Source of the DNA: Massilia sp. BJB1822
GTDB taxonomy: Bacteria; Pseudomonadota; Gammaproteobacteria; Burkholderiales; Burkholderiaceae_D
Length of the DNA stretch: 64,000 nt
Reading direction: 5' to 3'
Assembly (NCBI RefSeq): GCF_013369485.1
Contig: NZ_JABWEB010000007.1
Span: 124,001-188,000 of the forward strand
The translations under genes were made by a program, and so were the position numbers. Shown piece by piece: positions 48,556 through 57,030 of this stretch (positions are counted from its first letter, which is position 1; each line of letters begins with the position of its first letter). The notes beneath the pieces were generated by a model. The model was not told the DNA's origin. It saw only the letters and a program-made list of their open reading frames with translations, and did no database searches.

Positions 48556-48578
48556 GTAGGAGTTTTCTTAGACTGTTG

Positions 48579-49649
48579 TCAGTCGAACACTGGCGTTTCC
48601 ACGCCGAGCACCTTGTGCAGCTTCGGCGAGGTGGTGGTGTACTGCATATGGATCTTCTTGTCCGGGAAGATGTAAGGCGCCGCGCCGAAGGCCGCCAGGG
48701 CTGCTTCGTGGAAGCCCGACAGGATCAGCTTCTTCTTGCCTGGGTAGGTGTTGATATCGCCCACGGCGAAGATGCCCGGCACATTGGTCTCGAACTTCTC
48801 GGTGTTCATCACCTTGAGCTGCTTGCGCTCGATGTCCAGACCCCATTCGGCGATCGGACCCAGCTTCGGCGACAGGCCGTAGAACACCAGCAGCATGTCC
48901 AGCGGCACGCGGCGGGTCACGCCGTCGGCGCCGGTGACCTTGATTTCGGTCAGCAGGCCATCCTTGCTTTCATGGCCGGTTACCTGGCCGATGATCAGCT
49001 GCATTTCATACTCTTCGCACAGAGCCTTCATCTTGGCGACGGAAGCGGGCGCAGCGCGGAAGTCTTCGCGGCGGTGCAGCAGCACCACCGATTCGGCCTT
49101 GCCGACGAAGTTCAGAGCCCAGTCCAGGGCGGAGTCGCCGCCGCCGCAGATCACCAGGTTCTTGCCTTCGAACAGTGCCGGTTCCTTGACGCGGTAGAAC
49201 AGCTGCTTGTTCTCGAATGCTTCGATGCCGTCCACTTTCAGGGTGCGCGCCTGGAAGGAGCCCACGCCGGCGGCGATGAAGATGGTCTTGGTGATGAATT
49301 TGGTGCCGATATTGGTTTCGACATTGAAACGGCCGTCTTCGCGGCGCTCGACCACGGTCACTTCCTGGCCCAGGTGGAAGGTCGGGTCGAACGGGGCGAT
49401 CTGCTTGAGCAGATTGTCGGTCAGTTCCTGGCCGGTGCAGGAAGGAACGGCAGGAATGTCGTAGATAGGCTTGTCCGGATACAGCTCCACGCACTGGCCG
49501 CCAACCGCCGCCAGGGAATCGATCACATGGGCCTTGATTTCCAGCAGGCCGAGTTCGAATACCTGGAACAGGCCGACTGGGCCTGCACCGATGATGACGG
49601 CGTCAGCTTCAATGACGCTTCCTGGGGTGGTGGCAGATACGCTATTCAT
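48579..49649 (-). CDS. Ferredoxin--NADP reductase, thioredoxin reductase-like type
   Basis: 356-residue flavoprotein. The FAD motif [17 protein letters not shown] is near the N-terminus, followed by a loop [18 protein letters not shown] typical of YumC-like FNRs (no CxxC disulfide pair). The NADPH motif is [15 protein letters not shown], and [12 protein letters not shown] is the C-terminal FAD contact. It probably reduces the ferredoxin encoded 99 bp upstream on the same strand. Confidence 0.92.
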   Translation of the reverse strand: MNSVSATTPGSVIEADAVIIGAGPVGLFQVFELGLLEIKAHVIDSLAAVGGQCVELYPDKPIYDIPAVPSCTGQELTDNLLKQIAPFDPTFHLGQEVTVVERREDGRFNVETNIGTKFITKTIFIAAGVGSFQARTLKVDGIEAFENKQLFYRVKEPALFEGKNLVICGGGDSALDWALNFVGKAESVVLLHRREDFRAAPASVAKMKALCEEYEMQLIIGQVTGHESKDGLLTEIKVTGADGVTRRVPLDMLLVFYGLSPKLGPIAEWGLDIERKQLKVMNTEKFETNVPGIFAVGDINTYPGKKKLILSGFHEAALAAFGAAPYIFPDKKIHMQYTTTSPKLHKVLGVETPVFD

Positions 49650-49748
49650 ACGCTTTCATTCCTGTTATTTCAAAATTGGCAGGCCGATATGCTACTACGC
49701 CACGCCGGTAGGCGCAGCGGACTCCCGATGCCGGCTGCAAATCCCGCC

Positions 49749-50072
49749 TTAGCGCACCAGCAGGTGGGCTTTTTCCTGGACGTCCTTGAACTGCTCGGCT
49801 TCAGGCAGGGCTGGCTTGGTCTTCGTGATCGAAGGCCAGTTGCGCGAGAGATCGCTATTGATTTTGATGAATTGCTGCTGATCGGACGGCACGTCTTCTT
49901 CAGCGAAAATGGCGTTGACCGGGCATTCGGCCACGCACACGGCGCAATCGATGCACTCGTCGGGGTCAATGGCTAGGAAATTCGGGCCTTCGCGGAAACA
50001 ATCGACCGGGCACACATCGACGCAGTCCGTGTAGCGGCAGGCGATGCAAGATTCGGTGACAACGTGAGTCAT
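49749..50072 (-). CDS. fdxA: 7Fe-8S ferredoxin FdxA
   Basis: 107 residues with the two cluster motifs [18 protein letters not shown] ([3Fe-4S] plus shared Cys) and [17 protein letters not shown] ([4Fe-4S]). The C-terminal helical extension is family-typical. Transcription runs into the FNR gene, its likely partner. Confidence 0.95.
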   Translation of the reverse strand: MTHVVTESCIACRYTDCVDVCPVDCFREGPNFLAIDPDECIDCAVCVAECPVNAIFAEEDVPSDQQQFIKINSDLSRNWPSITKTKPALPEAEQFKDVQEKAHLLVR

Positions 50073-50247
50073 AACAGTCCTATCAATGTTGATGCGCTGA
50101 AGCGGCTAGCTATGAATTCGGCAGATTACTTCAGCAAAGCACTGTATTTTAAGGTAATTCGCTCTTTCTCACAATTCAGGCTTAGACACAATACAAATAA
50201 GCAAATTCGAGGCCCAAATGATACAAATCCCTTGTCAATACAGGGGC

Positions 50248-51660
50248 TTATGTGGTTCGCACACTATATTGCCGGCACCACTGGGCCAGCGCAGCGCGTT
50301 CCCCGTCCAAAACCCCTTCCAATTCAAAGTATTCGGCGTGGTTCATGGTGCCGCAGCAGGCGCGCCGGTCTTGCCGCGCGCCCGGCTCATCTTCCACCAG
50401 GGCGATCACGTTCTGCTCCTCGGCCGGCGCCGCGCCTACGCCTTCAGCCACTGCCGCGATCACCTCGCGCAGGGCGAAGCGGTTGCGGATGAATTCGCTG
50501 TACGTGGGCGGCACGCCATCTTCCCCGGCCAGGCGCAGCAGCTGGCCGGCCACATCGGCATAGCTGGCCGCCCGCTCGGGCGCGGCCACCAGGGCGCGCA
50601 ACACCAGGCCGCGCAGATAGGCCGCCACGCGGTGCAGCACGGCGGCATCGTCTTCCATGCCGGGATGCCGCTCAAAGCTGAAGATGTCGGCAAGAATATC
50701 GTAAATCGCCCCGGTAAAGACCTGGGAGATAGCATGGACTTCGGTGCCGGCCTCTGACAGCTTGAGGTCGTTGTCGGCATTGCGCAAGCCATTGGGCCGG
50801 CCCAGGGCCAGGCCGAACTGTTCCGCCATATCGGCCAGGAAAGTCTTGTCGTGCAGGTCGGCGCGGGTCTGGGCGATCACCGCCTCCACCTGGTCGAGCT
50901 GGGACAGGGCCAGGAAGATGGCGGTCAGGTCGCCGAAGCTTTCGTGCAGGCCGCCGGTCTGCGGCGGATTGCTGTTTAAGAGCCAGCGCGGTTTCAGGCC
51001 GTCGAGCACAGCGTGGCCGGTTTCGTGCGCCACGATGTCGAAGGAACGGCAGGTGAACACGCGCTCGCTGGCGCCGCTGGGCACGAAGTCGCCAAACTTC
51101 AGCGCCTTCTGCTGCCGGCTGTAATAGGCGTTCATCACGTTCGGCAGGCCGTGGGCATGCACGGTGAGCGGTTCGGTATCGTGCTCGCTGTTCCAGGCCC
51201 AGGGCAGGGGCGAGGCAGCGCCGTCATGGGCCAGGGCGCGCTGGTACATGGTCAGGGTCTGGCGCACCACGGCGAAGGTGTGCACGGCGTCGAACTGCTC
51301 GGTATTGGGCGAGAGGATGAAGTCGCCGAAAGCGTTGGGGCTGACCGGCGCGATGCCGGCGCCGCTGGCGATGCGGGCGTCGCGCGGGCCGGTCAGCACC
51401 ACGCCGGGCAGGAAGGTTTTGCGCGTGCCCATTTCGCTCACCGATGGGTCCTGTTTCCAGATCAGCACGCGCGAACCGGTGGGCAGCGGCGGCACCGGCG
51501 GCGCAGCCGGGTCGAGGCGGGGCCGGCCGGGCTGCACGGTCAGCTGCACCGTCTTGCGGTGCTGGCGGTAGGAAGCCGAAGGCGTCGGCACATAGCCGAC
51601 GGGCAGGGCGGCACATTCAGTGACAACGGCTTGCAGCGGTATGGTAACTTGGCGGTCCAT
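50248..51660 (-). CDS. M4/gluzincin-type zinc metallopeptidase without signal peptide
   Basis: 470 residues. The zinc site is AHETGHAVLDG (HETGH at 212-216), and the third ligand Glu240 sits in GLHESFGDLTAIF, giving the M4/gluzincin pattern. There is no N-terminal signal or propeptide, unlike thermolysin-type secreted enzymes, so a cytoplasmic or non-classically exported enzyme is implied. A Cys pair RRACCGTMNH lies near the C-terminus. GGGAG precedes the ATG at 51660 by seven bases. The function is unknown. Confidence 0.75.
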   Translation of the reverse strand: MDRQVTIPLQAVVTECAALPVGYVPTPSASYRQHRKTVQLTVQPGRPRLDPAAPPVPPLPTGSRVLIWKQDPSVSEMGTRKTFLPGVVLTGPRDARIASGAGIAPVSPNAFGDFILSPNTEQFDAVHTFAVVRQTLTMYQRALAHDGAASPLPWAWNSEHDTEPLTVHAHGLPNVMNAYYSRQQKALKFGDFVPSGASERVFTCRSFDIVAHETGHAVLDGLKPRWLLNSNPPQTGGLHESFGDLTAIFLALSQLDQVEAVIAQTRADLHDKTFLADMAEQFGLALGRPNGLRNADNDLKLSEAGTEVHAISQVFTGAIYDILADIFSFERHPGMEDDAAVLHRVAAYLRGLVLRALVAAPERAASYADVAGQLLRLAGEDGVPPTYSEFIRNRFALREVIAAVAEGVGAAPAEEQNVIALVEDEPGARQDRRACCGTMNHAEYFELEGVLDGERAALAQWCRQYSVRTT

Positions 51661-51786
51661 GATGTTCTCCCGGTGAGGGACGGCGGCGCCGTCCTGGCAA
51701 ACCATGGTTCTCCCGCGCCGCCGCCTGGCGTTTGATCCAGCACAAAGTACAATCGGAGAAAACAGCAAAACAACAGGGGAGACCGA

Positions 51787-53043
51787 GTGGCACCGACCAG
51801 CATCCAGATCATTGGCGCGGCTTTATTTGCCATCGCCGTCCTGCACACCTTTTCCACCAAGCTGTTCGAGCGCCTGGCGCATGCCCATCCGGCCCACGCC
51901 GGCATCTGGCATTTGCTGGGCGAAGTCGAAGTCGTGTTCGGCTTCTGGGCACTGGTGCTGGTGTTGTGCATCTTTGCGCTGGACGGTTCGCCCGCCGCCA
52001 CCGCTTACCTGGACAGCCGCAACTACACCGAGCCGCTGTTCGTCTTCACCATCATGGTGATCGCCGCCACCCGCCCGGTGCTGGTGGCGACCCGGGCTGG
52101 CGTGCGCTTGCTGGCCAGCGTGGTGCGCCTGCCGGGCAGCATGGGCTTTTACTTCACCGTGCTGGCCGTGGTGCCCTTGCTCGGCTCCTTCATCACGGAA
52201 CCGGCCGCCATGACCTTGGGCGCCATGATTCTGTCGCACAGCATATTTTCGCGCGGCCTGTCCGAGCGCCTGAAGTACGCCACGCTCGGCGTGCTGTTCG
52301 TGAATGTCTCGATCGGCGGCACCCTGACCCCGTTCGCCGCGCCGCCGGTGCTGATGGTGGCCGGGAAGTGGCATTGGGATATGGCTTTCATGCTCAGCCA
52401 CATCGGCTGGAAGGCGGCGCTGGCCGTGGCCGTCAACGCGATGGCCGTGACCTTGCTGTTCGCCGGCGAGCTGGCGGCCCACCGTCCGGCCAGCGAGGCG
52501 GAAGAAGCGCATGTGCCCTGGCCTTTGACCTTGGTCCACCTGGGTTTCCTGGCCGGGGTAGTGGTGTTTTCCCACCATCCGGCCGTCTTCCTCGGTCTCT
52601 TCCTGTTCTTCCTAGGCGTGGCCCATGCTTATGGGCGCTACCAGGAGCGCCTGATCCTGCGCGAAGGGCTGATGGTGGCCTTTTTCCTGGCCGGCCTGGT
52701 GGTGCTGGGCGGCCAGCAGCAGTGGTGGCTGGAGCGCGTGCTGATGAGCATGAGCAGTTCGGCCGTCTACTACGGCGCCACCGCGCTGACCGCCGTCACC
52801 GACAATGCCGCCCTGACGTATCTGGGCTCGCTGGTGGAAGGCTTGAGCGATGATTTCAAGTACGCGCTGGTGACGGGTGCCGTCACCGGCGGCGGCCTGA
52901 CGGTGATCGCCAACGCGCCGAATCCGGCCGGCATGGCCATCCTCAAAGGCCATTTCGAGCTGGGCACGGTGAACGCCGCCTACCTGTTTTTGGCGGCCCT
53001 GGGGCCGACCATCGTCGCCATCCTGGCTTTCCGCCTGCTCTAG
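51787..53043 (+). CDS. Putative Na+/H+ antiporter
   Basis: Integral membrane protein of 418 residues with about 11 hydrophobic segments and conserved blocks GGTLTPFAAPPVLMVAGKWH, ALTAVTDNAALTYLGSLV and GGGLTVIANAPNPAG. These match the putative Na+/H+ antiporter family related to the ion transporter superfamily. The start is GTG at 51787 after GGGGAGA. It is divergent from the metallopeptidase across 126 bp. Confidence 0.85.
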   Translation: MAPTSIQIIGAALFAIAVLHTFSTKLFERLAHAHPAHAGIWHLLGEVEVVFGFWALVLVLCIFALDGSPAATAYLDSRNYTEPLFVFTIMVIAATRPVLVATRAGVRLLASVVRLPGSMGFYFTVLAVVPLLGSFITEPAAMTLGAMILSHSIFSRGLSERLKYATLGVLFVNVSIGGTLTPFAAPPVLMVAGKWHWDMAFMLSHIGWKAALAVAVNAMAVTLLFAGELAAHRPASEAEEAHVPWPLTLVHLGFLAGVVVFSHHPAVFLGLFLFFLGVAHAYGRYQERLILREGLMVAFFLAGLVVLGGQQQWWLERVLMSMSSSAVYYGATALTAVTDNAALTYLGSLVEGLSDDFKYALVTGAVTGGGLTVIANAPNPAGMAILKGHFELGTVNAAYLFLAALGPTIVAILAFRLL

Positions 53044-53086
53044 GCTGTGGCATCATTGCGCCTTTTGCTCAGGACGAGGAAGGCGC

Positions 53087-53371
53087 ATGGCCGATATCAA
53101 CATCACCCAGGAACACTGCCTGGACCCAGCCCAGGCAAGGGCGGCAGCGGAAAAAGTGGCGCAGAAAATGGCCCAGGAATTCGATCTGGCCTGCACGTGG
53201 CAAGGCGATGTGCTGCGTTTCGAGCGCAGCGGCGTGGAAGGTTCGCTGACCCTGGCGCCGGAACAGGCGCAGATGAAAATCAAGCTGGGCTTCCTGCTCA
53301 GCGCCTTCTCTTCTAGCATCGAAAGCAAGGTGGCCGAGAATATGCGCAAGGTGTTTGCCGGCGCGGCCTGA
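53087..53371 (+). CDS. Polyhydroxyalkanoic acid system family protein
   Basis: 94 residues (ITQEHCLDPAQARAAAEKVA, then FDLACTWQGDVLRFERSG and GSLTLAPEQAQMKIKLGFLL). It matches the small PHA granule-region family found near PHA genes; the exact molecular function is not established. It follows the antiporter by 43 bp and is ended by a strong terminator. Confidence 0.85.
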   Translation: MADINITQEHCLDPAQARAAAEKVAQKMAQEFDLACTWQGDVLRFERSGVEGSLTLAPEQAQMKIKLGFLLSAFSSSIESKVAENMRKVFAGAA

Positions 53372-53394
53372 GTCGGCTTCAGGCAGAAAAACAG

Positions 53395-53424
53395 CGGGGC
53401 GCTCTGAGGCGCCCCGTTTTTTTT
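53395..53424 (+). terminator. Strong intrinsic terminator
   Basis: CGGGGCGC / GCGCCCCG stem (8 bp, 6-base loop) followed by eight T residues, 23 bp after the PHA-family gene and just before the convergent acyl-CoA-binding protein gene. Confidence 0.9.
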
Positions 53425-53440
53425 GCCTGCGCTTGGTGTA

Positions 53441-53698
53441 TCAAGCGGCTTTCAGTTCTTCGATCAGATCGACGTACTGCTGCTTGGCTTCTTCCAGCGC
53501 CGTGCCTTTCAGATTGGCCCAGGCGTCGAATTTGGCGCGGTTGACGAAGTCGGTCATGCCGGGACGCTCGCCGCTGACATCGCCTGCCGACGCCTGTTTG
53601 AACAGGGCGTAGATTTTCAGCAGGGTCATATTGTCCGGACGCTCAGGCAGGTTTTTCGAATCCAGCACGGCCTGATCGAATTGCTCTTGCAAACTCAT
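53441..53698 (-). CDS. Acyl-CoA-binding protein
   Basis: 85 residues, the standard size of the four-helix ACBP fold. The motif YALFKQASAGDVSGERPG and DFVNRAKFDAWANLKG holds the Tyr, Lys and Trp that grip the CoA moiety. It buffers medium- and long-chain acyl-CoA, fitting a PHA-forming cell. The ATG at 53698 has GAGGAG upstream and is chosen over an earlier in-frame start. Confidence 0.92.
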   Translation of the reverse strand: MSLQEQFDQAVLDSKNLPERPDNMTLLKIYALFKQASAGDVSGERPGMTDFVNRAKFDAWANLKGTALEEAKQQYVDLIEELKAA

Positions 53699-53799
53699 GT
53701 CTAATCTCCTCTTGGCGATGGGTAAGGGCCATATCATACAAAGAAGCCCCGCCGCGCAGTGCCGGAAAACTAGAGGGAAGGCTCAAATCGGGCGCCCAT

Positions 53800-53850
53800 A
53801 AAAAAACGGCGGCTCAGGACAGGCCGAAGGGACTGCCCTGAACCGCCGTT
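53800..53850 (-). terminator. Terminator of the HU gene
   Basis: AACGGCGG(C)TCAGG pairs with CCTGA(A)CCGCCGTT, 13 paired bases with one mismatch, with seven A residues on the outer side that give a U-run on the minus strand transcript; 16 bp after the HU stop. Confidence 0.75.
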
Positions 53851-53866
53851 TCGGCGGGACCGAGAA

Positions 53867-54154
53867 TTACTTCTTCTTGGTTGGGTTCACTGCCGCTTTC
53901 AGGGTAGCGCCAGCCGAGAATTTTGGGGTCTTGGACGCGGCGATTTTGATCGCTTCGCCGGTTGCAGGATTGCGGCCTTTGCGAGCAGCGCGTTTGGCGA
54001 CGGAGAAGGTGCCGAAGCCGGTGATGCCGACCGTATCGCCTTTTTTCAGACGCTCGGTAACGATGGCAATCAGAGTGTTCACTGCGTCATTGGCGGCGGC
54101 GCCGGACATCTCGGTACGCTTCGCAAATTCTGCAATCAGTTCGCCTTTTTTCAT
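53867..54154 (-). CDS. HU-family nucleoid DNA-binding protein
   Basis: 95 residues. It starts MKKGELIAEFAKRTEMS and has the DNA-binding arm block RKGRNPATGEAIKIAASKTP, followed by a basic tail ending PTKKK. It binds and bends DNA without strong specificity. A strong AAGGAGGT site precedes the ATG. The length is slightly above the usual 90 because of the lysine tail. Confidence 0.95.
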   Translation of the reverse strand: MKKGELIAEFAKRTEMSGAAANDAVNTLIAIVTERLKKGDTVGITGFGTFSVAKRAARKGRNPATGEAIKIAASKTPKFSAGATLKAAVNPTKKK

Positions 54155-54439
54155 TACTACCTCCTTGGTTAATAGAGCGCGCAGATTAGCACAATAATTG
54201 CCAAATGTAATGCTTTCTGTTTGAAGAAACCCTTACAGTGCATGGCTTGCGACAAAACTGCTCAAAAAACAGGCGTAAAACCTGGCTGTCCGCGGCGCGT
54301 GCCGCCGCCGCACCGCATTGGCGCGGCTGTTGCGCGGCCTATTTGCGCAGCCCTGTCGCTGCCGCGCAAACGGGGCACGAATTAGCGCAGCCCGGTGCTA
54401 ATATAAGGAATCGGATTCTGAACGGGCGGGGATGGAATC

Positions 54440-55192
54440 ATGAGTTTTTCCGACGATGTCCTGATGGCTTATGCCGACGGGGAACTGGACCAGGCGACCC
54501 GCCATGCCATTGAAGAGGCCATGCAGCGCGATGCCGGTCTGGCTGAGCGCGTGGCCCGATTCAAGCTGACACACGCGGGCAGCAGCGAAGCGGCGCAGGG
54601 GCGACGGCGCCAGCCGCAGCACCAGGCGATTGTGGTGCAGCTGGCGGCCGTGCGTGCCAGAAAGGAAGCCAGTCAGCAGGCGGCGCGCCGCGCGCGCCAT
54701 CTGTGGCGCTGGTCCTGGCCGGTGTGGACGGCGCTGTTCTGCACGCTGCTGCTGGGCATGCTGGCGGGACGCTATGGACTGATGTGGCTGCAAACGGATG
54801 CCGTCAGCGAAAGCGTGGTCAGCCGCGAAGGCGGCTTGATGGCCCAGGGCAGGCTGGCCACGGCACTGGAACGCCAGCTGATGTCAAATGCGGTGGCGGC
54901 GGGCGGTGTCCGCATCGGTCTGACCTTCGTGTCGGTTGACGGGCTGTTTTGCCGTAGCTTTATCGCCGATGGCAATGTGCAGGATTTGGCGGGACTAGCT
55001 TGCAAGAACGGCGGCGAGTGGCGCCTGCCTTTGCTGGTGCAATATATGCGGCCTGTTGCGCAGGGCGCTTCGCGCCAGGCGGCGGCGGAGATGCCGCAAG
55101 TGGTGCAGGATGCGATCGACCAGCGCAGCGGCGCCCAGCCGCTCGATGAGCGCGGCGAGCGCGATGCCATGCGCAAGGGATGGAAACGCTGA
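54440..55192 (+). CDS. Anti-sigma factor-like membrane protein, orphan
   Basis: 250 residues. The N-terminus MSFSDDVLMAYADGELDQAT is the anti-sigma-type start; a basic linker and one transmembrane segment (VWTALFCTLLLGMLAG, about 95-113) follow, then a periplasmic domain with a Cys pair (GLFCRSF and GLACKNG). Neither zinc HxxxCxxC nor a sigma factor gene is adjacent on either side, so the partner must be elsewhere or lost. Downstream there is a bidirectional terminator. Confidence 0.7.
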   Translation: MSFSDDVLMAYADGELDQATRHAIEEAMQRDAGLAERVARFKLTHAGSSEAAQGRRRQPQHQAIVVQLAAVRARKEASQQAARRARHLWRWSWPVWTALFCTLLLGMLAGRYGLMWLQTDAVSESVVSREGGLMAQGRLATALERQLMSNAVAAGGVRIGLTFVSVDGLFCRSFIADGNVQDLAGLACKNGGEWRLPLLVQYMRPVAQGASRQAAAEMPQVVQDAIDQRSGAQPLDERGERDAMRKGWKR

Positions 55193-55225
55193 GCTGACTT
55201 TATTGCGTTTGCGGATGCGGTGGGA

Positions 55226-55250
55226 AAAGGCCGGCTGAGCGCCGGCCTTT
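55226..55250. terminator. Bidirectional terminator
   Basis: AAAGGCCGGC-TGAGC-GCCGGCCTTT, a perfect 10-bp stem between the convergent anti-sigma-like and lipoprotein genes. Confidence 0.85.
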
Positions 55251-55256
55251 CTGTTC

Positions 55257-55475
55257 TTACTTCTTCTCGTCGTCGCCGGACCCGGCCACGGCCTTGCCGA
55301 CCGAGACCACGCCCTTGCCGGCCGCCACACCCACATCGACGGCGGTGGAGGCCACCGTCACGCCAGCGCCGACCACGGCGCCGGTGACGGCCACGACGGC
55401 GCAGCCGCCGAGCATCGCCGCCAGCAGGCTGGCGCCCACAACTGCCGGCACTACTGCCAACAGGGCGCGCGGCAT
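55257..55475 (-). CDS. Small glycine/valine-rich lipoprotein
   Basis: 72 residues. A signal segment ends in a lipobox-like LGGC, followed by an alternating small-residue stretch (AVVGAGVTVASTAVDVGVAA) and a charged end GSGDDEKK. It starts one base after the FKBP stop on the same strand, so it is probably translated from the same mRNA. The function is unknown; similar small lipoproteins are common in Burkholderiales. Confidence 0.65.
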   Translation of the reverse strand: MPRALLAVVPAVVGASLLAAMLGGCAVVAVTGAVVGAGVTVASTAVDVGVAAGKGVVSVGKAVAGSGDDEKK

Positions 55476-55476
55476 C

Positions 55477-55833
55477 TTATACGCCCAGCAGTTCGACGTC
55501 GAAGATCAGGGTGGCGTTTGGCGGAATCACGCCGCCGGCGCCACGCGCGCCATAGCCCAGCTCAGCCGGGATGGTCAGCTGGCGCAGGCCGCCGATCTTC
55601 ATGCCTTGCACGCCTTCGTCCCAGCCGCGGATCACCATGCCGGCGCCCAGGGCGAATTCGAAAGGGGCGTTGCGGTCTTTGCTGGAATCGAATTTCGGAC
55701 CTTTGCTGCCGTCGTCGTTGCGCAGCCAGCCGGTGTAGTGCACGGTGACGTTCTGGCCTGCCTTGGCTTCGGCGCCGTCGCCGGTGGTGATGTCTTCGTA
55801 CTGCAGGCCGGATGGGGTGGTGATGATGGACAT
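55477..55833 (-). CDS. FKBP-type peptidyl-prolyl isomerase
   Basis: 118 residues, a single FKBP domain with no signal: GQNVTVHYTGWL, FDSSKDRNAPFEFALGAGMV, IRGWDEGVQGMKIGG and GYGARGAGGVIPPNATLIFD. It is cytoplasmic and accelerates proline isomerisation during folding. The start at 55833 gives the typical MSIITTPSGLQYED N-terminus. Confidence 0.93.
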   Translation of the reverse strand: MSIITTPSGLQYEDITTGDGAEAKAGQNVTVHYTGWLRNDDGSKGPKFDSSKDRNAPFEFALGAGMVIRGWDEGVQGMKIGGLRQLTIPAELGYGARGAGGVIPPNATLIFDVELLGV

Positions 55834-56048
55834 GAATGCTCCTTGGTTAATCAATAGGGGATTTAGCCCCCGATTGTAGTGCATGGCCCCGGCCCGCGCC
55901 ATGCCGCTGCCGTATTCATGGCACGAATAAAACTGGCAGCTAGACTTAAGCCGCGCTTTAAATCACCCTTAAATATTGTCGGCAATAACTATATAAACCC
56001 CGGTTTCCCTTTAAAATAAGGTTTTGCTTCTCTCAGGCGAGATTTTTC

Positions 56049-57017
56049 ATGTTACGCAGTATTCGTCGTGCCGTTATGTCCCTCTGCCTGTTCGCCGCCA
56101 TTCCAGCGGTCCAGGCCAATGTCGTGGTCATCCTCAATTCCCGTGACGCCACCGTGCAGCTGCTGGATCAGAATACGAAGAAGAGCCTGTCCACCTTTGC
56201 CGTCGGCAAAGAGCCGCACCACCTGATGGCCACGCCGGACAACAAGTCCCTGATCGTCGCCAGTGCCGTCGGCAATGAACTGATCTTCCTCGATCCGAAA
56301 ACCGGCCAGATCCAGCGCCATGTCAAAGACATCACCGATCCTTATCAGATCGGCTTTTCGCCGGACCAGAAATGGTTCGTCGCCACCGCGCTGCGCCTCG
56401 ACCACGTGGACGTCTACCGTTACGACGGCAAGAACTTCAGCTTGGCCAAGCGCCTGCCCATGCCCAAGCTGCCCAGCCATATCGCCTTCAGCGCCGACAG
56501 CAAGACCGCTTTCATCACGCGCCAGGGCAGCGACCAGGTCAGCGCCATCGACCTGACGACGCAGACCATCAAATGGACGCTGCCGGTGGGCAAGCTGCCG
56601 GCCGGCATCACCGTGACGCCAGACGATAAATACCTGCTGATCGGCATCATGGGTTCCGACTATGTGGAAGTGATCGACTGGCGCGCCCAGAAGACCGTCA
56701 AGCGCATCAAGGCCGGCGCCGGCACGCACAATTTCCGCGCGCAGGGCGACAACCGCATGATCTATGTGTCGAACCGCGTCTCGAACACCATCAATATCAT
56801 CGACCAGAAGACGCTGGAAAACGTCGGCACCATCAATGTGCCGGGCGGTCCCGACTGCATGGAAATCACCGAAGATGGCAAGACCATGTGGGTGACGCTG
56901 CGCTGGATCAAGAAGGTGGCGGTGATCGACCTGCCGACGCGCAAGGTCACCAATCTGATTCCGGTCGGCCGCTCGCCGCACGGCGTCTTCTTCGCCAATT
57001 CCTCGGCGCGCATGTAA
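56049..57017 (+). CDS. YVTN beta-propeller repeat protein, exported
   Basis: 322 residues with a signal peptide (cleavage near VQA-NVVVI). Six or seven YVTN-type repeats can be read, for example KEPHHLMATPDNKSLIVASA, KLPAGITVTPDDKYLLIGIM and GGPDCMEITEDGKTMWVTLR. The whole protein is one propeller, likely periplasmic. It is 13 bp upstream of the NodB deacetylase and starts the run of genes to 60479. The ligand or role is unknown. Confidence 0.85.
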   Translation: MLRSIRRAVMSLCLFAAIPAVQANVVVILNSRDATVQLLDQNTKKSLSTFAVGKEPHHLMATPDNKSLIVASAVGNELIFLDPKTGQIQRHVKDITDPYQIGFSPDQKWFVATALRLDHVDVYRYDGKNFSLAKRLPMPKLPSHIAFSADSKTAFITRQGSDQVSAIDLTTQTIKWTLPVGKLPAGITVTPDDKYLLIGIMGSDYVEVIDWRAQKTVKRIKAGAGTHNFRAQGDNRMIYVSNRVSNTINIIDQKTLENVGTINVPGGPDCMEITEDGKTMWVTLRWIKKVAVIDLPTRKVTNLIPVGRSPHGVFFANSSARM

Positions 57018-57030
57018 GGCAGGAGGGCCG

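Noticed and set aside
54238..54513. Small gene upstream of the anti-sigma-like protein
   Set aside because: It overlaps the well-supported start of that gene, and its composition (many Arg, Cys and Ala) gives no domain or ribosome-binding site.
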